DNA from: Paludibacter sp.
GTDB taxonomy: Bacteria > Bacteroidota > Bacteroidia > Bacteroidales > Paludibacteraceae
Assembly: GCA_028710415.1 (NCBI GenBank)
Contig: JAQTUE010000018.1
Location: forward strand, 1-64,000
DNA length: 64,000 nt
Direction: 5' to 3'
Below, one piece after another: positions 9,465 through 17,495 of the stretch. The notes under the pieces were generated by a model that saw only the letters and a program-made list of their open reading frames with translations, made no database searches and was not told where the DNA came from. Each line of letters opens with the position of its first letter. Positions within the stretch are counted from its first letter, which is position 1. The position numbers and the translations under genes are program-made.

Positions 9465-10022
9465 TTATTTTACTTTCTTAGGTGAAAACATAACAATCAT
9501 ACGTTTTCCTTCTAATTGTGGCAGTTGATCAACTTTTGCATATTCTTCCAGGTCACTGGCAAAACGGAGTAATAATACTTCGCCTTGTTCTTTGAAAAGA
9601 ATTGAACGACCTTTAAAAAATACATATGCTTTTACTTTGCAGCCTTCTTTCAAAAAGCCCTGAGCATGTTTCAATTTGAAATTATAATCGTGATCGTCGG
9701 TTTGAGGACCAAAACGAATTTCTTTCAATATAACTTTTGCGGTTTTAGCTTTTGACTCTTTCTCACGTTTTTTAATTTGGTACAAAAACTTTTGATAGTC
9801 AACTACTTTACAAACCGGCGGCTCAGCATTAGGCGATATTTCTACCAAATCTAATTCGAGTTGATCGGCAATACGAATGGCTTCTTCATAAGAATAAACG
9901 CCTTGTTCTACATTATCACCTACCAAACGAACTTCTTTTAACCCTTTAATTTTTTCGTTTATCCGATTGGGTTGCTCTTTTACTCGTCCTCTAAGAGGTC
10001 TGATGCTTAATTGTTTAGCTAT
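9465..10022 (-). CDS. infC: Translation initiation factor IF-3, non-AUG start
   Basis: IF-3 binds the 30S subunit, prevents premature 50S joining and rejects non-canonical start codons. The conserved part includes [55 protein letters not shown] and the C-terminal [17 protein letters not shown]. The reading frame stays open upstream of the first TTG (9926) through [14 protein letters not shown], the normal IF-3 N terminus. No ATG, GTG or TTG lies there, but a perfect AAGGAGGA stands eight bases before an in-frame ATA at 10020-10022. Starting there gives 185 aa ([20 protein letters not shown]...), the usual size. A rare initiation codon fits the known autoregulation of infC by IF-3, as with AUU in Escherichia coli. 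It is the first gene of infC-rpmI-rplT. Confidence 0.92.
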   Translation of the reverse strand: MAKQLSIRPLRGRVKEQPNRINEKIKGLKEVRLVGDNVEQGVYSYEEAIRIADQLELDLVEISPNAEPPVCKVVDYQKFLYQIKKREKESKAKTAKVILKEIRFGPQTDDHDYNFKLKHAQGFLKEGCKVKAYVFFKGRSILFKEQGEVLLLRFASDLEEYAKVDQLPQLEGKRMIVMFSPKKVK

Positions 10023-10038
10023 TGCTTGTTTCCTCCTT
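10020..10038 (-). promoter_or_regulatory. Strong Shine-Dalgarno and AUA start codon of infC
   Basis: On the minus strand AAGGAGGA (10031-10038) is followed after eight bases by ATA (10020-10022), in frame with infC. A strong Shine-Dalgarno is unusual for Bacteroidetes and here decides the start. AUA differs from AUG at one base and is the only near-cognate codon at suitable distance. Confidence 0.7.
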
Positions 10039-10083
10039 AATTTTAATGCGTGAATAAAAATTGTTTATGCTTTTTTGAGCCCG

Positions 10084-10091
10084 CAAATATA
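10084..10091 (-). promoter_or_regulatory. -7 promoter element of the infC operon
   Basis: On the minus strand TATATTTG followed by CGGG matches TAnnTTTG. It implies a leader of about 55 bases before the infC start. No convincing TTTG lies at the -33 position. Confidence 0.4.
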
Positions 10092-10165
10092 ATACTTTTA
10101 TTTGAATTTCTAACTGTGAAAAGGAATATATTCTATTAATTTAAAATTCAAAAGGATTATAACTT

Positions 10166-11323
10166 TCATTCAATCTGATTGTTGATCATTAATTTGCGCA
10201 GATATTCTTCCAATCTATCCATTGCAGTGTGTATATTTTCCAGTGAATTGGCATATGAAAACCGGACAAAACCTTCGCCACCGGTTCCGAAATCAATGCC
10301 GGGGGTAATGCCTACATGGGCTTTTTCGAGAACATCAAATGCAAAGTGATAGGAATCGGAAGTGAATTTTCGGGCATCGCAAAACACATAAAAAGCTCCA
10401 TGCGGTTCTGAATGAATCACAAATCCCATTTGTTTTAGCCGTTCAATAATATACAATCGCCTTTCATTGTAAACTGCCCTCATGCTGTCAACATCTGCCT
10501 TGGCTTCGTTCAAAGCTGCAATTCCTGCCTTTTGTGCCGTGCTTGGAGCACAGATAAATAAGTTTTGTTGTAAAATCTGCAAGGATCGCATGTATTCTTT
10601 GGGTGCAATTAAATATCCTAATCGTAATCCGGTCATAGCAAACCGTTTTGAAAAACCATTGATAACAAAAGCCTTGTCGGTGAATTCCAGGATGGTTGAA
10701 GCTCTCCCTTCGTAAACCAATCCATGGTATATTTCATCTGAGATAATAGGAATATCAAGCGACACAAGATCTTTAAAAACCTGATCATTTACCAAAGTAC
10801 CGGTTGGATTCATTGGGGAGTTAACAAAAATAGCACTGGTCTTATCCGTTATCTTTTTCTTAATTTCATTAATATCATACTGAAAGTCGCATTCGGCATG
10901 CAAGGGAACGCATATCGGTTCAGCATGGCATGCCAGGGTAAAGTTTCGATAACAGGGATATCCGGGATTCGACATTATGACTTCGTCACCGGGCTGGCAC
11001 AACAACATAAGTGCCATCAGTATTGCAGGTGAAGAGCCTGAAGTAACCACTATGCAATCCGGATCAACTGTAACCCCATATTCTGACATGTAAAAATCAC
11101 TGATTGCTGATCGCAGTTGAGGATCACCGAGGGAATGGGTATAGTGGGTTTTTCCATTCTGATATGCTTGTATTGCAGCCTTCGATATACACTCCGGCAT
11201 ATCGAAGTCCGGCTCACCCACTTCCAGATGAATAATATCCACCCCCTGGCGTTGTAATTCGTTAGCCCGTTCCAAAACATCCATGACAATAAAGGATGTC
11301 ATGCGTTCAATTGTTTTATTCAT
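10166..11323 (-). CDS. Pyridoxal phosphate-dependent aminotransferase, class I/II
   Basis: The 385-aa cytoplasmic enzyme belongs to fold-type I aminotransferases. Visible landmarks are VGEPDFD (about 35-41), the Y-THSLGDPQLR substrate loop, SNPGYPCYRNF, NSPMNPTGTL with the cofactor-contacting Asn (about 172), ISDEIYHGLVYEG with the Asp and Tyr pair, and INGFSKRFAMTGLRLGY with the Schiff-base Lys226. This set is typical of the aspartate/aromatic aminotransferase I-gamma subgroup. The exact amino acid donor cannot be deduced. It stands alone between the divergent rplY and the infC operon. Initiation at the ATG at 11323 is supported by the conserved N terminus. Confidence 0.9.
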   Translation of the reverse strand: MNKTIERMTSFIVMDVLERANELQRQGVDIIHLEVGEPDFDMPECISKAAIQAYQNGKTHYTHSLGDPQLRSAISDFYMSEYGVTVDPDCIVVTSGSSPAILMALMLLCQPGDEVIMSNPGYPCYRNFTLACHAEPICVPLHAECDFQYDINEIKKKITDKTSAIFVNSPMNPTGTLVNDQVFKDLVSLDIPIISDEIYHGLVYEGRASTILEFTDKAFVINGFSKRFAMTGLRLGYLIAPKEYMRSLQILQQNLFICAPSTAQKAGIAALNEAKADVDSMRAVYNERRLYIIERLKQMGFVIHSEPHGAFYVFCDARKFTSDSYHFAFDVLEKAHVGITPGIDFGTGGEGFVRFSYANSLENIHTAMDRLEEYLRKLMINNQIE

Positions 11324-11435
11324 GAATTCCTGTTTCTGAAATTTTAGACAAAAGTAAAGAAAAAAGGCTGAAACAGAATAATGAACGCCAGAAAATCAAC
11401 GAATATAATTAACTGTATTTTAGTGTTGTTCTGAT

Positions 11436-11467
11436 ATTGCAGATTTATAAAAATAGTACTACCTTTG
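11436..11467 (+). promoter_or_regulatory. Promoter of rplY-pth
   Basis: ATTG (11436-11439) and TACCTTTG (11460-11467) are separated by 20 bases and match the Bacteroidetes -33/-7 pattern. The rplY start follows about 96 bases downstream, leaving a leader of about 90 bases. Confidence 0.6.
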
Positions 11468-11563
11468 TCGGACTTTTTTGCAAAAGAAAGTGTGATGGGA
11501 AATTAAGCGACTAATCACTTAAAAATAAACGCTTAAATTTTGAGTAACACATAAATAAACAAA

Positions 11564-12142
11564 ATGAAAACATTTGAATTAAAAGGTACAGTACGTACAG
11601 AAGTTGGGAAAAAAGCTACTAAAGCTGACAGAGTTGCTGAAACAGTACCATGTGTATTGTACGGTGGAGCAGAAAACACTCATTTTACAACAACAATTAG
11701 TGATATCCGTAAATTGATTTATACTCCGGAAGTATATGTAGTCAATTTAGATATTGATGGAAAAAAGACTAAAGCTATCATGAAAGCTTTACAATTTCAT
11801 CCTGTAAGTGACAAAGTATTGCACATTGACTTTTTACAATTAGCCGAAGACAAACCGGTAATTATTGAACTTCCTGTTAAACTTGAAGGTTTAGCTGAAG
11901 GTGTTAAAGCCGGTGGTAAATTAAGCCTTGAAATGCGTAAACTGAAAGTAAAAGGATTATACACACAATTCCCTGAAAACATCGTTATCAATGTTTCAGA
12001 ATTAGGATTGGGAAAATCTATTCAGGTTGCTAAAGTTTCTGTAGAGAACCTTGAAATTCTAAACAACAAAAACGCTGTAGTTGCACAGGTTAAATTGACA
12101 AGAGCTGCACGTGGAGCCGCTGCAACTGCTGCTGCAAAATAA
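11564..12142 (+). CDS. rplY: 50S ribosomal protein L25 (Ctc/TL5 type)
   Basis: The 192-aa product has the L25 domain at residues 1-90 ([28 protein letters not shown], and [15 protein letters not shown]), which binds 5S rRNA, and a C-terminal beta domain (about 95-185, with [18 protein letters not shown] and [17 protein letters not shown]) that marks the long general-stress Ctc/TL5 form. The Ala-rich tail is usual. It is followed by pth after 11 bases, the arrangement conserved in many bacteria. Confidence 0.96.
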   Translation: MKTFELKGTVRTEVGKKATKADRVAETVPCVLYGGAENTHFTTTISDIRKLIYTPEVYVVNLDIDGKKTKAIMKALQFHPVSDKVLHIDFLQLAEDKPVIIELPVKLEGLAEGVKAGGKLSLEMRKLKVKGLYTQFPENIVINVSELGLGKSIQVAKVSVENLEILNNKNAVVAQVKLTRAARGAAATAAAK

Positions 12143-12153
12143 TTGTTTTTATC

Positions 12154-12717
12154 ATGAAATACTTGATTGTCGGATTGGGCAATATTGGTGCTGAGTACCA
12201 GAATACCCGCCACAACATAGGTTTTACAATATTGGACGCTTTTGCTAAGGCGTCCAATGTTTTTTTTACCGAAAACCGTTACGGAGCAACCTGCGAAGTA
12301 AAGATGAAAGGTCGCACGCTCATACTGCTCAAGCCTTCCACCTTTATGAACCTGAGTGGAAATGCCCTGAGATATTGGATGAACAAAGAAAATGTTGCCA
12401 TTGAAAACGTGTTGGTCGTCGTGGATGATATCGCCTTACCCTTTGGCACATTACGTTTAAAACCAAAAGGATCAGCAGCCGGTCATAATGGATTGAAAAA
12501 TATCCAGGAAGTTCTCGGTCATTCTGATTATGCAAGATTACGATTTGGCCTGGGTGATGATTTCAAACGTGGTCAACAAATCGATTACGTCCTTGGAAAG
12601 TGGACATCAGAACAAACAAAGTCCTTACCTGAAAGGGCTGAATTAGCGGGTGAGATAATTAAAAGCTTTTGCCTGGCTGGATTGGAATTGACTATGACAC
12701 AGTTTAATGGGAAATAG
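12154..12717 (+). CDS. pth: Peptidyl-tRNA hydrolase
   Basis: The 187-aa cytoplasmic enzyme cleaves peptidyl-tRNA released from stalled ribosomes. It carries the family motifs: [18 protein letters not shown] with catalytic His20 and Asn10, [10 protein letters not shown] with the conserved Asn, [16 protein letters not shown] with the Asp partner, and [12 protein letters not shown]. Length is normal. It is co-oriented with rplY 11 bases upstream and is probably cotranscribed. Immediately after its stop codon an array of TTGATTGG words starts. Confidence 0.97.
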   Translation: MKYLIVGLGNIGAEYQNTRHNIGFTILDAFAKASNVFFTENRYGATCEVKMKGRTLILLKPSTFMNLSGNALRYWMNKENVAIENVLVVVDDIALPFGTLRLKPKGSAAGHNGLKNIQEVLGHSDYARLRFGLGDDFKRGQQIDYVLGKWTSEQTKSLPERAELAGEIIKSFCLAGLELTMTQFNGK

Positions 12718-12718
12718 A

Positions 12719-12820
12719 TGATTGGTTGATTGGTTGATTGGTTGATTGGTTGATTGGTTGATTGGTTGATTAAGTTGATTAAGTTGATTAAGTTGATTAG
12801 GTTAATTAGGTTAATTAAGG
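12719..12820 (+). repeat. Iterated-word array, sense half (TTGATTGG, TTGATTAAG)
   Basis: Starting one base after the pth stop codon, the octamer TTGATTGG is repeated about six times, passing into TTGATTAAG and TTAATTAGG units. The variants are imperfect but keep the TTGATT core. It is complementary in word content to the array at 12885-13052, so an mRNA spanning both could fold into a long imperfect hairpin. Confidence 0.9.
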
Positions 12821-12884
12821 AAGAAGATAGTAAAGAGAATCAATTTAACATTTAATACCAAATGATTTTACAGACTCATTAAAC

Positions 12885-13052
12885 TTCATAAACTTACTCA
12901 ACTCACTCAACTCACTCAACTTAATCAACTTAGTCAACTTAATCACCTTACTCAACTCACTCAACTCACTCAACTCATTCAACTTACTCATCTTACTCAA
13001 CTCATTCAACTTAATCAACTTAGTCAACTCACTCAACTTAATCAACCAATCA
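12885..13052 (+). repeat. Iterated-word array, antisense half (ACTCAACTC, TTAATCAACT)
   Basis: About 18 units of ACTCAACTC or TTAATCAACTT fill the region up to 11 bases before the start codon at 13063. TTAATCAACTTAATCA is the reverse complement of the TTGATTAAGTTGATTAA part of the array at 12719-12820. An open minus-strand frame inside it is a by-product of the period and is not reported as a gene. Confidence 0.9.
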
Positions 13053-13062
13053 AATAAACACA

Positions 13063-13482
13063 ATGAAGACCGAAGTTCGTATAGATAAATGGCTCTGGGC
13101 AGTTCGCTTGTTTAAAACACGGACCTTAGCAGCTGATGCCTGCAAAAAAGGCAAAGTTATCATCCAGAATGTCCAGGTAAAGCCTTCACGAAATGTAAAG
13201 ATTGGTGATGTCGTTTCAATAAAACGCAATCCAATCTTATTTTCGTTTAAAGTATTGGCACTGTCTGAAAACAGGATGAATGCCAAACTAGTGCCTGATT
13301 TTTTGTTGAATGTAACTTCTGCTGACCAACTTGAATTAATTGAATTGGCTAAAATGGCCGGCAGATCAGGACGTGACCAGGGAACAGGTCGTCCGACTAA
13401 AAAGGACCGTCGTGAAATAGATGACTTTTCAGAACCTACCTTTATGGATGAAGATGGGGATTGGGACTTTGAGATTGGTTAA
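13063..13482 (+). CDS. S4-domain RNA-binding protein, Hsp15 family
   Basis: The 139-aa protein begins with an S4 RNA-binding domain (about 4-65: RIDKWLWAVRLFKTRTLAADACKKG... with the GKVIIQNVQVKPS turn), as in Hsp15/HslR, which in Escherichia coli rescues 50S subunits carrying peptidyl-tRNA. The C terminus is a charged tail (GRDQGTGRPTKKDRREIDDF) and an acidic end. A role in ribosome rescue fits the adjacent peptidyl-tRNA hydrolase, but that link is inference. ATG at 13063 follows the repeat array after 11 bases and matches the family N terminus. Confidence 0.88.
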   Translation: MKTEVRIDKWLWAVRLFKTRTLAADACKKGKVIIQNVQVKPSRNVKIGDVVSIKRNPILFSFKVLALSENRMNAKLVPDFLLNVTSADQLELIELAKMAGRSGRDQGTGRPTKKDRREIDDFSEPTFMDEDGDWDFEIG

Positions 13483-13598
13483 TTAGTTGATTGGTTAATT
13501 GGTTAATTGGTTGATTAAGTTAATTAGGTTAATTAGGTTAATTAAGTGAGTGGTTAGCTTGTTGAATTGTAAATTGTAAATGAATAAATTGTAAATAA
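13483..13598 (+). repeat. Iterated-word array after the S4-protein gene
   Basis: Directly after the stop codon come units of TTGATTGG, TTAATTGG and TTAATTAGG, then ATTGTAAATT and a short tail (AATGAATAAATTGTAAATAA). Only the sense half is present; no antisense half precedes the next gene. The tail recurs on the minus strand after the RteC gene at about 42990. Confidence 0.85.
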
Positions 13599-13605
13599 AG
13601 ATATC

Positions 13606-14157
13606 GTGTTTATAGCCGGAAAACTTAAAAAGGAAAATATATCTGAATATCTGTTGTACATGTGGCAGGTTGAGGATTTGATACGTGCATTTAATCTGAA
13701 CATTGATGTTATCAATGAACGCATCATTGCTTCTTATCCGGTATCGGATGATGAACGCAAAAAAATGTATGAATGGTATGAAAGCCTGATTGAAATGATG
13801 CGCATTGAAAATGTACAAACCGATGGCCATTTGCAATTAAACAAAAATATAATCCTTGAACTGGACGAATTGCATTCAGCTATCCTCCGTTCTGGAAAAG
13901 ATGCCGGATATGCTGCTAAATTTTATCATGTACTTCCATTTATTTCCCAGTTAAGGACACAACAGGATAATGTGCAAATCAGTGATGTTGAACTGTGTTT
14001 CAATTTTCAATATGGCATCATGTTGTTGCGTATGAAAAAGACAGAAATAACACCTGAAACCCTTCAGGCTCAAACTGAAATAAGCAAATTCATGGTCCTG
14101 CTGGCAAGGAATTACCAGCTCTACAAATCAGGCGAATTGGATTTAGAAGAAGAATAA
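13606..14157 (+). CDS. DUF4924 family protein
   Basis: The 183-aa cytoplasmic, mainly helical protein matches the Bacteroidetes-specific DUF4924 family, recognised by its start (MFIAGKLKKENISEYLLYMW followed by QVEDLIRA) and by the later LDELHSAIL and GIMLLRMKK segments. Function is unknown. It begins at GTG (13606); the MFxA-LKK-NIxEYLLYMWQ start conserved in the family argues that GTG is the true initiator. It is co-oriented with the preceding genes and 123 bases downstream of the S4-protein gene. Confidence 0.8.
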   Translation: MFIAGKLKKENISEYLLYMWQVEDLIRAFNLNIDVINERIIASYPVSDDERKKMYEWYESLIEMMRIENVQTDGHLQLNKNIILELDELHSAILRSGKDAGYAAKFYHVLPFISQLRTQQDNVQISDVELCFNFQYGIMLLRMKKTEITPETLQAQTEISKFMVLLARNYQLYKSGELDLEEE

Positions 14158-14192
14158 ATCTCCAAAACAACCATACATTGCCATTTTTTATA

Positions 14193-14200
14193 TAATTTTG
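14193..14200 (+). promoter_or_regulatory. -7 element upstream of rfbA
   Basis: TAATTTTG fits TAnnTTTG and lies 82 bases before the rfbA start. A TTG at 14178-14180 is too close to be a standard -33 element, so this is a tentative promoter. Confidence 0.35.
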
Positions 14201-14282
14201 GAGTGCAAAAAATTAAGAGGTAAATATTGCCCAATCATATCAACGAATCAAACTTGTAACCAATAACAAAAAGAACTAATTT

Positions 14283-15167
14283 ATGAAAGGAATTGTATTA
14301 GCAGGAGGTTCAGGCACTCGCTTGTATCCGATTACCAAAAGTATTTCCAAACAAATCATTCCGGTTTATGATAAACCTATGATTTATTATCCGTTGTCAG
14401 TGTTAATGCTGGCTGGAATCCGTGAAATACTGATTATTTCCACCCCTCAGGATATTCATTTATACGAAAACCTGCTTGGCAATGGCGATGACCTTGGAAT
14501 TAAACTTGTTTATGCAGTTCAACCATCCCCTGATGGATTAGCCCAGGCATTTATTATCGGTGAGGAATTTATCGGTGATGATAATGTTTGTATGGTTCTT
14601 GGTGACAATATTTTTTATGGTTTTGATCTCTCCCGTACACTTAAGGAAGCTGCTACCCTGAAAGATGGTGCCGTAGTATTCGGATATTATGTAAACGATC
14701 CTGAACGTTATGGTGTTGCCGAATTTGATTCTAACGGTAAAGTATTAAGCCTGGAAGAAAAGCCGACTGAACCTAAGTCGAATTATGCGGTTACAGGCCT
14801 CTATTTTTACAGCAATGATGTAGTCAAAAAATCAAAAGCATTGAAACCTTCTAAACGTGGGGAATTGGAAATTACCGATCTCAACCGTTTGTACCTCGAA
14901 GAAGAACGCCTTAGCCTGAAAATGATGGGACGCGGCATGGCATGGCTTGATACAGGAACTCATGACAGTCTGCTGGAAGCTTCAAACTTTATTGCTACCA
15001 TCGAGAACCGTCAGGGTCTAAAAGTAGCCTGTCTGGAAGAAATTGCTTACCGGTATGGTTATATTGACCACGAACAATTGCTTAAACTGGCTGAACCGCT
15101 TAAGAAAAATCATTACGGTGAATACCTGATTAAAATTGCTAACGAAGTTGGTCATTTTGGTCTCTAG
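14283..15167 (+). CDS. rfbA: Glucose-1-phosphate thymidylyltransferase
   Basis: The 294-aa enzyme makes dTDP-glucose from dTTP and glucose-1-phosphate, the first step to dTDP-L-rhamnose. The nucleotidyltransferase signature [17 protein letters not shown] is at residues 8-24, followed by [26 protein letters not shown] with the metal-binding Asp, and [19 protein letters not shown]. Length is typical for RmlA. It is followed by rfbC and rfbD on the same strand; the 4,6-dehydratase gene rfbB is not in the window. The gaps to rfbC and rfbD are unusually long (259 and 165 bases) and filled with iterated words. Confidence 0.96.
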   Translation: MKGIVLAGGSGTRLYPITKSISKQIIPVYDKPMIYYPLSVLMLAGIREILIISTPQDIHLYENLLGNGDDLGIKLVYAVQPSPDGLAQAFIIGEEFIGDDNVCMVLGDNIFYGFDLSRTLKEAATLKDGAVVFGYYVNDPERYGVAEFDSNGKVLSLEEKPTEPKSNYAVTGLYFYSNDVVKKSKALKPSKRGELEITDLNRLYLEEERLSLKMMGRGMAWLDTGTHDSLLEASNFIATIENRQGLKVACLEEIAYRYGYIDHEQLLKLAEPLKKNHYGEYLIKIANEVGHFGL

Positions 15168-15169
15168 TA

Positions 15170-15298
15170 TTTGGTTGATTGGTTAATTGGTTGATTGGTT
15201 AATTGGTTGATTGGTTAATTGGTTGATTGGTTGATTGGTCTCTAGTTGATTGGTTGATTAAGTTAATTGGTTAATTGTTTTGTTTAAACTAATTGATT
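15170..15298 (+). repeat. Iterated-word array after rfbA, sense half
   Basis: Three bases after the rfbA stop, TTGATTGG and TTAATTGG alternate about nine times, with one interruption (GGTCTCTAG, itself a copy of the rfbA 3' end) and a tail of TTGATTAAG units. The recopied gene end suggests slippage or segmental duplication within the array. Confidence 0.88.
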
Positions 15299-15324
15299 GA
15301 TTAAATTATTCACTATTTCTCAGA

Positions 15325-15404
15325 ATCAACTTAATCAACTCAATTAACATAATTAACTTAATCAACTTAATCAACTCATTCAACTTAATCAACTCAATCA
15401 TCTT
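15325..15404 (+). repeat. Iterated-word array before rfbC, antisense half
   Basis: AATCAACTTAATCAACTC-type units, the complement of the words after rfbA, end about 20 bases before the rfbC start codon. The pair recreates the sense-then-antisense arrangement seen between pth and the S4-protein gene. Confidence 0.88.
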
Positions 15405-15426
15405 TCTATAGTAAAATTAGTAAATA

Positions 15427-15975
15427 ATGGAAATTATAAAAACCCCTATCTCTGATTTAGTCATTGTCAAACCTCGTGTATTTGCTGATGCACGGGGCTT
15501 TTTCTGCGAAACATACAATGAAAAAAGCTATCTGGAAGCCGGCATTGATCTTCATTTTTGCCAGGACAACCAATCCAAATCTACCTATGGCGTAATACGA
15601 GGATTACATTATCAACTCAATCCACAAAGCCAGACGAAGCTTGTTTCGGTGGTACAGGGTTCAGTCTGGGATGTAGCAGTTGACTTGCGTGCCTCCTCTC
15701 CTACTTTTGGACAATGGTTTGGTGTGGAACTGACAGAAGAGAATCATTTGCAGTTCTTAATTCCACAGGGTTTTGCCCATGGATTTTCAGTATTGAGCGA
15801 AACAGCTGTATTTTCGTATAAATGTGATAATTTCTATAGTCCTACGTTGGAACGAGGAATCATGTATAATGATCCGACCCTGGCCATTGATTGGAAAATC
15901 CCTGCTGATAAAGCGGTAATCTCCGATAAAGACTTAAAACACAAGTTTTTTATCGATGCGGATAAGAATTTCTAA
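15427..15975 (+). CDS. rfbC: dTDP-4-dehydrorhamnose 3,5-epimerase
   Basis: The 182-aa cupin-fold epimerase acts third in dTDP-L-rhamnose synthesis. Recognisable motifs are PRVFADARGFFCETYNE near the N terminus, QDNQSKSTYGVIRGLHYQ with the catalytic His (in GLHYQ), VAVDLRASSPTFGQW, and IPQGFAHGFSVLSE. Length is normal. It lies between rfbA and rfbD. Confidence 0.96.
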   Translation: MEIIKTPISDLVIVKPRVFADARGFFCETYNEKSYLEAGIDLHFCQDNQSKSTYGVIRGLHYQLNPQSQTKLVSVVQGSVWDVAVDLRASSPTFGQWFGVELTEENHLQFLIPQGFAHGFSVLSETAVFSYKCDNFYSPTLERGIMYNDPTLAIDWKIPADKAVISDKDLKHKFFIDADKNF

Positions 15976-15977
15976 TT

Positions 15978-16139
15978 TAAGGATTTTCACAGATTAGAAA
16001 AGGATTTCCGCAGATTCAATACAGATTAAACAGATAAAATCATATCGCGAAGCTAATATCACCGAAGGTAATATCAGAAAAATAATATCACTGAAAGTAA
16101 TATCACCTTGGGTTCATATTGCAAAGTAAATATCAATAG
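15978..16139 (+). repeat. Iterated-word array between rfbC and rfbD
   Basis: Two word families fill the gap: GGATTTCCGCAGATT-like units (15979-16035) and TAATATCACCGAAGG-like units (about 16050-16120, four imperfect copies). The words differ from those in the flanking gaps, but the placement, right after a stop codon and up to the next start, is the same. Confidence 0.75.
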
Positions 16140-16140
16140 A

Positions 16141-17004
16141 ATGAATACAATCCTAATAACCGGCAGCCACGGACAACTTGGCAATGAAATGCAACACGCT
16201 GCAAAGAGTTTCACTGCTTTCAATTTTATATATACCGATGTCGAAGACCTCGACATTTGCGACAAAGCAGCCCTCAATGCATTTGTAAAAGCAAATAAAG
16301 TAAATATTATAGTCAATTGTGCAGCATACACTGCAGTGGATAAAGCCGAAGATGATGTAGAGCTTTGCTATAAAATAAATGCTGATGCTGTTCGTAACAT
16401 AGGTGAAGTGGCCTGTGAAAACAACCTGAAGGTTGTTCACGTATCCACAGATTATGTATTCGATGGTACCAATTACCTTCCTTATAATGAAGATCAAGCC
16501 GTTTGTCCTGCCACAGTCTATGGCAAGTCAAAACTGGCAGGTGAACAAGCATTGTTGGAAACTTGCGGTCAGGCAGTCATTTTACGTACGGCATGGCTGT
16601 ATTCTTCGTTTGGTAATAACTTTGTGAAAACCATGATGAAGCTTGGTACCGAACGTGATTCATTAAACGTTATTTTTGATCAGGTAGGAACTCCAACCTA
16701 TGCTGCCGATTTAGCCAATACTATTCTGACTGTATTGAGCCATGCAACATTTGTTCCCGGCATCTATCATTTTTCAGATGAAGGTGTCTGCTCCTGGTAC
16801 GATTTCACCAAAACTATTCACCGCATAGCAGGTATCACTTGCGATGTTCGTCCAATAGAAACCAAAGACTATCCGGCACGTACCCCCCGCCCCCACTACA
16901 GCGTATTAAACAAAGCTAAGATCAAAAGCACTTACGGCATTGTCATCCCACATTGGGAAGAAAGCCTTGAACTATGCATTGAGATTTTAAAACAAACAAA
17001 ATAA
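16141..17004 (+). CDS. rfbD: dTDP-4-dehydrorhamnose reductase
   Basis: The 287-aa short-chain dehydrogenase completes dTDP-L-rhamnose. The NAD(P) site is ILITGSHGQLGNEM at the N terminus; VNCAAYTAVDKAEDD and VSTDYVFDGTNYLPYNE follow, with the catalytic YGKSK (Tyr and Lys) at about 128-132. The start at 16141 places the nucleotide-binding motif at the usual distance from the N terminus; an upstream in-frame TTG at 16108 would add 11 residues derived from the repeat. Two hairpins stand downstream. Confidence 0.95.
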   Translation: MNTILITGSHGQLGNEMQHAAKSFTAFNFIYTDVEDLDICDKAALNAFVKANKVNIIVNCAAYTAVDKAEDDVELCYKINADAVRNIGEVACENNLKVVHVSTDYVFDGTNYLPYNEDQAVCPATVYGKSKLAGEQALLETCGQAVILRTAWLYSSFGNNFVKTMMKLGTERDSLNVIFDQVGTPTYAADLANTILTVLSHATFVPGIYHFSDEGVCSWYDFTKTIHRIAGITCDVRPIETKDYPARTPRPHYSVLNKAKIKSTYGIVIPHWEESLELCIEILKQTK

Positions 17005-17010
17005 TCTTCT

Positions 17011-17043
17011 TAGCGACGGCTCACTTAAAGTGAGCCGTCGCTA
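17011..17043. repeat. GACGGC hairpin (copy 1)
   Basis: A perfect 15-bp inverted repeat with arms TAGCGACGGCTCACT and its complement, loop of three bases, begins six bases after the rfbD stop codon. It has no T tract. Similar hairpins with a GACGGC/GCCGTC core occur at 39291-39323 and 40191-40221. Confidence 0.8.
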
Positions 17044-17048
17044 TATAT

Positions 17049-17080
17049 AACGCGAATCAATGACACTGGTTCGCGTTTTT
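17049..17080 (+). terminator. Intrinsic terminator of the rfb genes
   Basis: AACGCGAATC (17049-17058) pairs with GGTTCGCGTT (17068-17077, one G-U pair) and is followed by TTT within a run of five T. Confidence 0.75.
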
Positions 17081-17265
17081 AGTACATATGACTATCCGGT
17101 ACTTTTTGAAAATTATTGATTGATTCTGCAGTCCTGACACACAAAATCAAACGGGGCAGAATATAAGGTAACTATTCAAATTAGTTTTTATGATTATCCG
17201 CAATGTTCCTAAAGTTACAAAAAGAGGTATCGATGCTCTGCACCTATAATTGCTTTTCATATTTC

Positions 17266-17427
17266 AATCATTTCTACCAAAATATCGGGTTACACTTCTT
17301 GTCCAAGCAATGAAAAGGGACAGAGTTCCGACATGTTGGTAGAATTAAATATCTAAAATAAATAAAAAGTGCACAGCACCGAAAGATAAAACAAACATTT
17401 ATGTTTTAGTACTTTATGCAGGTAATT
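17266..17427. repeat. Structured intergenic repeat, unit A
   Basis: About 160 bp repeated with variations at 17805-18000. The first half is bounded by the inverted ends TTCTACCAA and TTGGTAGAA (17272-17346) and contains GGGACAGAGTTCC, able to form a small hairpin. The second half carries GCACCGAAAGATAAAAC and GTTTTAGTACTTTATGC. There is no open frame. No function can be assigned; a small mobile element or a structured RNA are both possible. Confidence 0.75.
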
Positions 17428-17495
17428 ATTTAAATAAGCCTCCTTAAGTATGCTTGAGGGATATGGGGTCATCTTTACTCTACTTCTTCACGATG

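Noticed and set aside
12845..13063. Open minus-strand frame encoding a Leu-Ser-Lys repeat protein
   Set aside because: It is produced by the short-period word array; there is no start context and the translation is pure repeat.
12719..13598. CRISPR array
   Set aside because: Units are 8-9 bp without spacers, imperfect and contiguous, with no cas genes nearby.
16108..16140. N-terminal extension of RfbD from a TTG
   Set aside because: The nucleotide-binding motif is at the proper distance from ATG at 16141, and the extension is repeat-derived.
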